Source: Guyparkeria sp046540515 (GTDB lineage Bacteria; Pseudomonadota; Gammaproteobacteria; Halothiobacillales; Halothiobacillaceae). From it: a stretch of DNA of 64,000 nucleotides. The first letter of the stretch is position 1. Each line of letters opens with the position of its first letter. The stretch spans positions 1 to 64,000 of the forward strand of contig NZ_JBKHFB010000001.1 of NCBI RefSeq assembly GCF_046540515.1, in the 5' to 3' direction. The translations under genes were made by a program, and so were the position numbers. The notes beneath the pieces were generated by a model. It did not search any database, was not told where the DNA came from, and saw only the letters and a list, made by a program, of their open reading frames with translations. This document shows, in pieces, positions 58,588-64,000 of this stretch.

Positions 58588-59650
58588 ATGGCTCACCCAA
58601 TACGCCAGTTTCTTCGGCGTATTCGAATACCTCACGTTCCGCGCGATGCTTGGCGTGGTGACCGCCTTGCTGATTTCGCTGGCCATCGGCCCGTTCGTCA
58701 TCCGCTGGTTGCAGAGCGTCAAGGCCGGCCAGCCGATCCGCGAGCTCGGCCCGCAGACCCACCTTGCCAAGGCCGGCACCCCGACCATGGGCGGGGCGCT
58801 GATACTGATCTCGATCGCGATCTCGATGCTGCTCTGGGGCAGCCTCGGCAATGTCTACGTCTGGGTCGCGCTGCTGACCACGATGGGCTTCGGCCTGATC
58901 GGCGGCTGGGACGACTATCTCAAGCTCTCGCGTCGCAACAGCGACGGGCTGGCCGCGCGCTGGAAGTATCTCGGCCAGTCGGTCATCGCACTGGTCGCCG
59001 CCGTGTTCCTGTTCACCATCGCCGAGGACCCGGCGGAGACCAGCCTGCTGATCCCGCTGATCCGGGACGCGCTTATCCCGCTGGGTTTCGGTTTCGTGAT
59101 CCTTACCTACTTCGTGATCGTGGGTAGCTCGAATGCCGTCAACCTCACCGACGGCCTCGACGGGCTGGCGATCATGCCGACGGTGCTGGTCGCCGGCGGG
59201 CTGGGCGCGTTCGCCTACGTCACCGGCCACTACGAGTTCGCCAACTACCTCGGGCTGCCGTTCATTCCCGGGGTGGGCGAGCTGGTGGTCTTCTGCGCGG
59301 CGATCGTCGGTGCCGGGCTCGGTTTCCTCTGGTTCAACAGCTATCCGGCGCAGGTGTTCATGGGCGACGTGGGCGCGCTGGCCCTGGGCGCCGCGCTGGG
59401 CATCGTCGCCGTAATGGTTCGCCAGGAGATCGTGCTGTTCATCATGGGCGGCATCTTCGTGCTGGAGACCGTCTCGGTGATGCTGCAGGTCGCCTCCTTC
59501 AAGCTCACCGGCCGCCGGATCTTCCGCATGGCGCCGATCCATCACCACTTCGAGCTCAAGGGCTGGCCGGAGCCGAAGGTGATCGTGCGCTTCTGGATCA
59601 TCACCGTGATCCTGGTGTTGATCGGTCTCGCAACCATGAAGGTGCGCTGA
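58568..59650 (+). CDS. mraY: Phospho-MurNAc-pentapeptide transferase MraY
   Basis: Polytopic inner-membrane enzyme that transfers phospho-MurNAc-pentapeptide to undecaprenyl phosphate, forming lipid I. The 360-residue length equals that of E. coli MraY. Signatures include KAGTPTMGGALIL, the aspartate-rich WDDYLKL, NAVNLTDGLDGLAI and the late HHHFELKGWPE histidine motif. About ten helices are predicted. GGAGAGGGCG lies inside the end of murF as its ribosome binding site. It overlaps murD by one base. Confidence 0.97.
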   Translation: MLLWLTEWLTQYASFFGVFEYLTFRAMLGVVTALLISLAIGPFVIRWLQSVKAGQPIRELGPQTHLAKAGTPTMGGALILISIAISMLLWGSLGNVYVWVALLTTMGFGLIGGWDDYLKLSRRNSDGLAARWKYLGQSVIALVAAVFLFTIAEDPAETSLLIPLIRDALIPLGFGFVILTYFVIVGSSNAVNLTDGLDGLAIMPTVLVAGGLGAFAYVTGHYEFANYLGLPFIPGVGELVVFCAAIVGAGLGFLWFNSYPAQVFMGDVGALALGAALGIVAVMVRQEIVLFIMGGIFVLETVSVMLQVASFKLTGRRIFRMAPIHHHFELKGWPEPKVIVRFWIITVILVLIGLATMKVR

Positions 59651-61125
59651 TGAAACTGATCGTCGGCATGGGACAGACCGGATTCTCCGCGGGGCGCTTC
59701 TTCGCCCGCCGCGGCGAGCCCTTCGTCGTCGCCGACACCCGGGGCGTCGATGCCCCGCGGGCACGCTGGATCGAGTCGTTCGGTCCGGGCACGGTCTTCG
59801 AGGGCGCGATGGGTGCGGCCATGCTCGACACGGAGGCCCTCCGTGGGCTCGACGGCATCGTGCTCAGCCCGGGTCTCGACCCGGCGGCCGAGCCGCTGGC
59901 CGGGCTCTTGGCCGAGGCGCGCCGTCGTGGGATCCCGGTGGAAAGCGACATCGCCCTCGCCCTGCGCCACGCGACGGTGCCCTATGTCCTGATTACCGGG
60001 TCGAACGGCAAGAGCACGGTCACGGCGTTGACCGCCGAGCTGCTCTCGGCGGTGGGCAAGCGCGTCGGCATTGGTGGCAATTACGGCACCCCGGCGCTGG
60101 ACCTGCTGGCCGAGCCGGTCGAGGTGCTGGTGCTCGAGGTCTCGAGTTTCCAGCTGGAGGCCTGCGACCCGGCGGCCATCCGTGCGCGGGCGGCCACCGT
60201 GCTCAATATCAGTGCCGACCACCTTGACCGCCACGGCACGATCGAGGCCTACGCCGCCCTCAAGCAAAAGATCCTCGTGCATGCCGAGACGGCCGTGATC
60301 AATCTCGACGATGACCGGGTGCGTGCCATGGCGGGCGACTGCGAAGGTCGCCTGGTGAGCTTCTCGAGGCTCGACCAGGATCGTGGCCTGGCGGTGGCCC
60401 ACCGTTATTACCTGGATGTCGACGGCGAATCGCTCTGCCGTGACGACCAGGTGGTATTCGATGGTGCCCAGGTCGCCCTGCCGGGTGCCCATAACCGCCT
60501 CAACGCCCTGGCGGCGCTGGCGCTGGTCGAGGCGGTCGTCGGGCGCGCCGCGCTCGAGCAGTCGGCCCTGCGCGAGACGCTGTCGACCTTCACCGGCCTG
60601 CCGCATCGCATGCAGGTGGTCTGCCGCTGGGCGGTCAACGGTGGCGAGATCCGGTTCATCAACGATTCCAAGGCCACCAACGTCGGCGCGACCGTCGCCG
60701 CGATCGAGGGGCTGGCGGGCACCGGCGTGGACGGGCAGATCGTGATCGTCGGCGGGCAGGCCAAGGGGCAGTCCTTCGACGAGCTGGCCCGCGTCCTGAA
60801 GGCGCATGCCCGCGGCGTGGCGCTGATCGGCGTCGATGCCGACCGGATCGAATCGGCGCTGGACGTCATGCCGGAGGAATCGGCGGGCGGGCTTTCCGTG
60901 GCCCGCTGCGATTCGCTCGAGGAAGCGGTCGCCTGGGCGGCCGAGCTTGCGGCCTCCAACGCGGTGGCCGGCCGGGACGTGGTCGTGCTGCTCTCGCCGG
61001 CCTGCGCGAGCTTCGATCAGTTCAACGGCTACGCCGATCGGGGCGAACACTTCGCGCGGGCCGCCGAGGCGGTCTGCGATGAGCGCGATATCCCGGCAAC
61101 CCTGCCGGTGGAGGTGGCGTCATGA
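59650..61125 (+). CDS. murD: UDP-MurNAc-L-alanine:D-glutamate ligase MurD
   Basis: Adds D-glutamate to UDP-MurNAc-L-alanine in the cytosol. The 491-residue protein is longer than E. coli MurD (438). It contains the N-terminal Rossmann-like start LIVGMGQTGFSAGRFFARRG, the P-loop TGSNGKSTVTAL, SSFQLE and INDSKATNVGAT, all diagnostic. The C-terminal domain has VVLLSPACASFDQF, with the conserved S-P-A-C-A-S-F-D run. The start overlaps the mraY stop by one base and the end overlaps ftsW by 4. Confidence 0.96.
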   Translation: MKLIVGMGQTGFSAGRFFARRGEPFVVADTRGVDAPRARWIESFGPGTVFEGAMGAAMLDTEALRGLDGIVLSPGLDPAAEPLAGLLAEARRRGIPVESDIALALRHATVPYVLITGSNGKSTVTALTAELLSAVGKRVGIGGNYGTPALDLLAEPVEVLVLEVSSFQLEACDPAAIRARAATVLNISADHLDRHGTIEAYAALKQKILVHAETAVINLDDDRVRAMAGDCEGRLVSFSRLDQDRGLAVAHRYYLDVDGESLCRDDQVVFDGAQVALPGAHNRLNALAALALVEAVVGRAALEQSALRETLSTFTGLPHRMQVVCRWAVNGGEIRFINDSKATNVGATVAAIEGLAGTGVDGQIVIVGGQAKGQSFDELARVLKAHARGVALIGVDADRIESALDVMPEESAGGLSVARCDSLEEAVAWAAELAASNAVAGRDVVVLLSPACASFDQFNGYADRGEHFARAAEAVCDERDIPATLPVEVAS

Positions 61126-62378
61126 GCCTGTGGCAACTCAACCGTCGCGGATGGCAGTGGCTGGGACAGGCCGGTGGCGCCGGCCGGCAGTGGCTGGCCG
61201 AACGCAAGGCGTTCGAAGGCGCGAGGGACGTCGGTAGCGGCATTTCGCTGGACCGCTCGTTCGTGATCGCGCTGCTGGCCCTGTTGTCGATCGGGATGGT
61301 GATGGTCGCCTCGGCCACCCTCGGCATGGGCGATTCCGCGGCCGCCGGGCGGGGCCTGCTGATCCGGCAGGCCGCCGCCCTGGTCGTCGGCCTGGTCGCG
61401 ATGGTGCTGCTGCTGATGGTGCCGCTGCGCCATTTCGTCTCCTTGCGCAACGTCATCCTGCTGCTCTCGTTCCTGTTGCTGATGGTGCTGTTCGTCCCCG
61501 GCGTGGCGCACACCGTCAACGGGGCGACGCGCTGGATCGATCTCGGGTTCGTCCGGCTTCAGGCCAGCGAGTTCGCCCGGCTGGGCATGATCGTCTGGAT
61601 GGCCGCCTATCTCGGCGTTCACCTCGACAAGGTGCAGACGCGTATCCGCGGCATGCTGGCCCCGGTGATAGTGATCGCGCTTGCTTCGACCCTGCTCATG
61701 CTCCAGCCCGACTACGGCAACACGCTGGTGCTCGGTACGACGCTGTTCGCCATGGCCTGGCTGATGCGCGCCCAGTTGCAGACCATGCTGATGCTGATCG
61801 CCGTCGGCGGGGCGCTGGCCGTGGCGGGCGTGTTCTCGGCCCAGTACCGGATCGACCGCCTGCTCTCGTTCTCCAATCCCTTCGCCGATCCCTTCGGCGA
61901 CGGTTACCAGCTGGTCAACGCCCTGATCGCCATCGGCACCGGCGGGTTGTTCGGCCGCGGGCCGGGCGAGAGCGTGCAGAAGCTCGCCTACCTGCCCGAG
62001 GCCCACACCGACTTCATCTTCGCCGTCTACGCCGAGGAGTTCGGTCTGTTCGGCGTGATCGCCCTGCTGGGACTCTACGGCGTGCTGGTGTGGCGCGGTT
62101 TCGTGATCGCGCGGATGGCCTGGACGGTCAAGCACTACACCGGAGCGGCGTTGGCCTGGGGCATCAGCACGTGGATCGGCATGCAGACCCTGATCAACAT
62201 GGGCGTGAACATGGGCCTGCTGCCCACCAAGGGCCTGACCCTGCCGTTGATCAGCTACGGCGGTTCGGCGATGGTCGCGACCCTGCTGGCCATGGGGCTG
62301 ATCCTGCGCGTGCACCACGAGGCCAGCCGGGCCATGGCCGAGGCGGGCATAAAGGACGTTCGGGAGGTGACCCGATGA
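61122..62378 (+). CDS. ftsW: Septal peptidoglycan polymerase FtsW
   Basis: SEDS-family glycosyltransferase that polymerises lipid II at the septum in complex with FtsI. The 418-residue protein has an N-terminal cytosolic extension (about 1-45) and ten predicted helices. Family motifs are NGATRWIDLG, LMLQPDYGNT with the catalytic aspartate, LPEAHTDFIFAVYAEEFG and the final INMGVNMGLLPTKGLTLPLISYGGS. The GAT(R)W and end motifs separate FtsW from RodA, as does its place in the cluster. It overlaps murG by 4 bases. Confidence 0.96.
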   Translation: MSLWQLNRRGWQWLGQAGGAGRQWLAERKAFEGARDVGSGISLDRSFVIALLALLSIGMVMVASATLGMGDSAAAGRGLLIRQAAALVVGLVAMVLLLMVPLRHFVSLRNVILLLSFLLLMVLFVPGVAHTVNGATRWIDLGFVRLQASEFARLGMIVWMAAYLGVHLDKVQTRIRGMLAPVIVIALASTLLMLQPDYGNTLVLGTTLFAMAWLMRAQLQTMLMLIAVGGALAVAGVFSAQYRIDRLLSFSNPFADPFGDGYQLVNALIAIGTGGLFGRGPGESVQKLAYLPEAHTDFIFAVYAEEFGLFGVIALLGLYGVLVWRGFVIARMAWTVKHYTGAALAWGISTWIGMQTLINMGVNMGLLPTKGLTLPLISYGGSAMVATLLAMGLILRVHHEASRAMAEAGIKDVREVTR

Positions 62379-63504
62379 GCCGCGCGCTGATCTACGTGAT
62401 GGCCGGCGGGACCGGCGGGCATGTCGTGCCGGCCCTGGCCGTGGCTGCCGAACTGGCCGGACGCGGCTACGCCATCCGCTGGATGGGGACCGAGCGCGGC
62501 ATCGAGTCGCGCCTGGTACCCGAGGCCGGCTACCCGATCGATTATCTCGATATCGGGGGATTGCGCGGCAAGGGGCTGGGCACCCGCCTGGCCGCCCCGT
62601 TCCGATTGTTGCGTGCCGTCTGGCAGGCCGGCGGCCTGTTGCGTCGTCATCGGCCGGCACTGGTGATCGGCATGGGCGGCTTTGCCGCCGGCCCGGGCGG
62701 GCTGGCCGCCTGGCTGCTGCGCCGCCCGCTGGTGATCCACGAACAGAACGCGATTGCCGGGCTGACCAACCGCGTGCTCTCCCGCCTGGCCCGCGTGACA
62801 CTGGCCGCCTACCCGAAGGCCTTCGGCCGCACCCTGCCGTCGGGCCAGGTAGTGGGCAACCCCGTGCGCCCCGAGATCGCTGCCTTGCCCGAACCGGCCG
62901 AACGGTTCGCTGGCCGCGAGGGCCCGCTGCGCGTGCTGGTTCTCGGCGGCAGCCTGGGGGCGCAGGCCCTCAACGAATCCGTGCCGCAGGCCCTGGCCCG
63001 CATCAGCCAGCGCGTCGATCTGACCGTGCGTCATCAGGCCGGTCCGCGCCATCTCGACACGGCGGTCGGTCACTACGACTCGGCCGACTGGGGTGCGGGC
63101 AGTCGCCACGAGGTGACCGGCTACATCGACGACATGGCCGAGGCCTTCGGCTGGGCGGACTTCGTCATCGCCCGTGCCGGGGCCATGACGGTCGCCGAGA
63201 TCGCCGCGGCGGGCCTCGGCTCGCTGTTCATCCCGTTCCCGCATGCCGTGGACGATCACCAGCGGTTCAATGCCGCCTGGCTGGTCGACCAGGGTGCCGC
63301 CCGTCTGCTGAACCAGCGCGAGGCCGATGTGGACACGCTGACGCGCCTGCTCGGTTCGTTGCTGGCCGATCGGGCCGCCCTGCTCGACATGGCCCGTCGC
63401 GCCCGCGAGGCCGCCGTGCCGGACAGTACCGCGCGGATCGCCGCACTCTGCGAGGAGGTGATCGGCGCGCAAACCACGGACAACCAACCCGGGGAGGGCC
63501 GGTA

Positions 63505-63505
<1 letters not shown>
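62375..63505 (+). CDS. murG: Lipid II synthase MurG
   Basis: Peripheral inner-membrane GT-B glycosyltransferase that adds GlcNAc to lipid I. The 376-residue protein shows the glycine-rich loops GGTGGHVVPALAVA and VLGGSLGAQALNE, the membrane-docking segment around residues 70-95, and HEQNAIAGLTNR. The UDP-GlcNAc site region is ARAGAMTVAEIAAAGLGSLFIPFP and DDHQRFNA. The start at 62375 overlaps the ftsW stop; longer frames from 62090 run inside ftsW and were rejected. Its stop codon overlaps the murC start by one base. Confidence 0.96.

Positions 63506-64000
<495 letters not shown>

Overview
The window is a dense stretch of bacterial chromosome, visibly GC-rich in coding parts. Gene order points to a motile gammaproteobacterium: yceF/yceD-rpmF-plsX-fabH, uvrY-uvrC, a HAD gene beside rppH-ptsP, fleQ-fliEFGHIJK and an E. 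coli-like mraZ-to-murC division/cell wall cluster. MurE carries the DNPR motif typical of meso-diaminopimelate addition, as in Gram-negatives, and TamA/TamB imply an outer membrane. The genus cannot be fixed from the sequence. No phage, transposase, CRISPR array or plasmid gene was seen.

Layout. 1-2200: rpoS with a repeat-rich leader, then a MarR regulator. 2.2-10.2 kb: pepA, a small membrane protein, an acetate-type sodium symporter with its DUF4212 subunit and a DUF294/CBS signalling protein, a secreted GlcG/HbpS-like protein and a CDF metal transporter. 10.2-20.9 kb: a REP-like intergenic element, a CnoX-type thioredoxin, and parE-tamA-tamB-zinc peptidase followed by an inositol monophosphatase-family enzyme. 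20.9-28.7 kb: an atypical uppP homologue, yceF, then yceD-rpmF-plsX-fabH, a CYTH phosphatase, uvrY and uvrC. 28.7-37.6 kb: a 19-bp perfect inverted repeat, a YbiO-type MscS channel, a haem protein, an EipA-like lipoprotein, dcd, a HAD phosphatase, rppH and ptsP. 37.7-38.1 kb: tRNA-Pro, tRNA-Arg and tRNA-His with promoter and terminator. 38.1-49.5 kb: flagellar genes, comprising a leftward FlhB-tail/FliK-like pair and rightward fleQ and fliEFGHIJK, with a clear sigma-54 promoter before fliE. 49.5-51.9 kb: an H-NS-family gene, an unidentified TPR-like gene and rnpB (RNase P RNA). 51.9-64 kb: mraZ with its operator, rsmH, ftsL, ftsI, murE, murF, mraY, murD, ftsW, murG and the start of murC, nearly all overlapping or touching.

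How the parts fit. The right end makes peptidoglycan precursors and the septal synthase, and a lipid-carrier phosphatase homologue lies at 21 kb. The flagellar block encodes the master regulator, MS ring, C ring, export ATPase complex and hook-length ruler. Much of the rest is housekeeping or regulation (RpoS, UvrY, PtsP, RppH, H-NS).

No convincing undescribed multi-gene system is visible. The best leads are small: paired TGTRCA boxes before rpoS, a UppP homologue lacking a catalytic glutamate, the large palindrome after uvrC, extra reverse-oriented MraZ-like repeats, a second FliK-like/FlhB-tail pair, and an unrecognised TPR-like protein beside rnpB.
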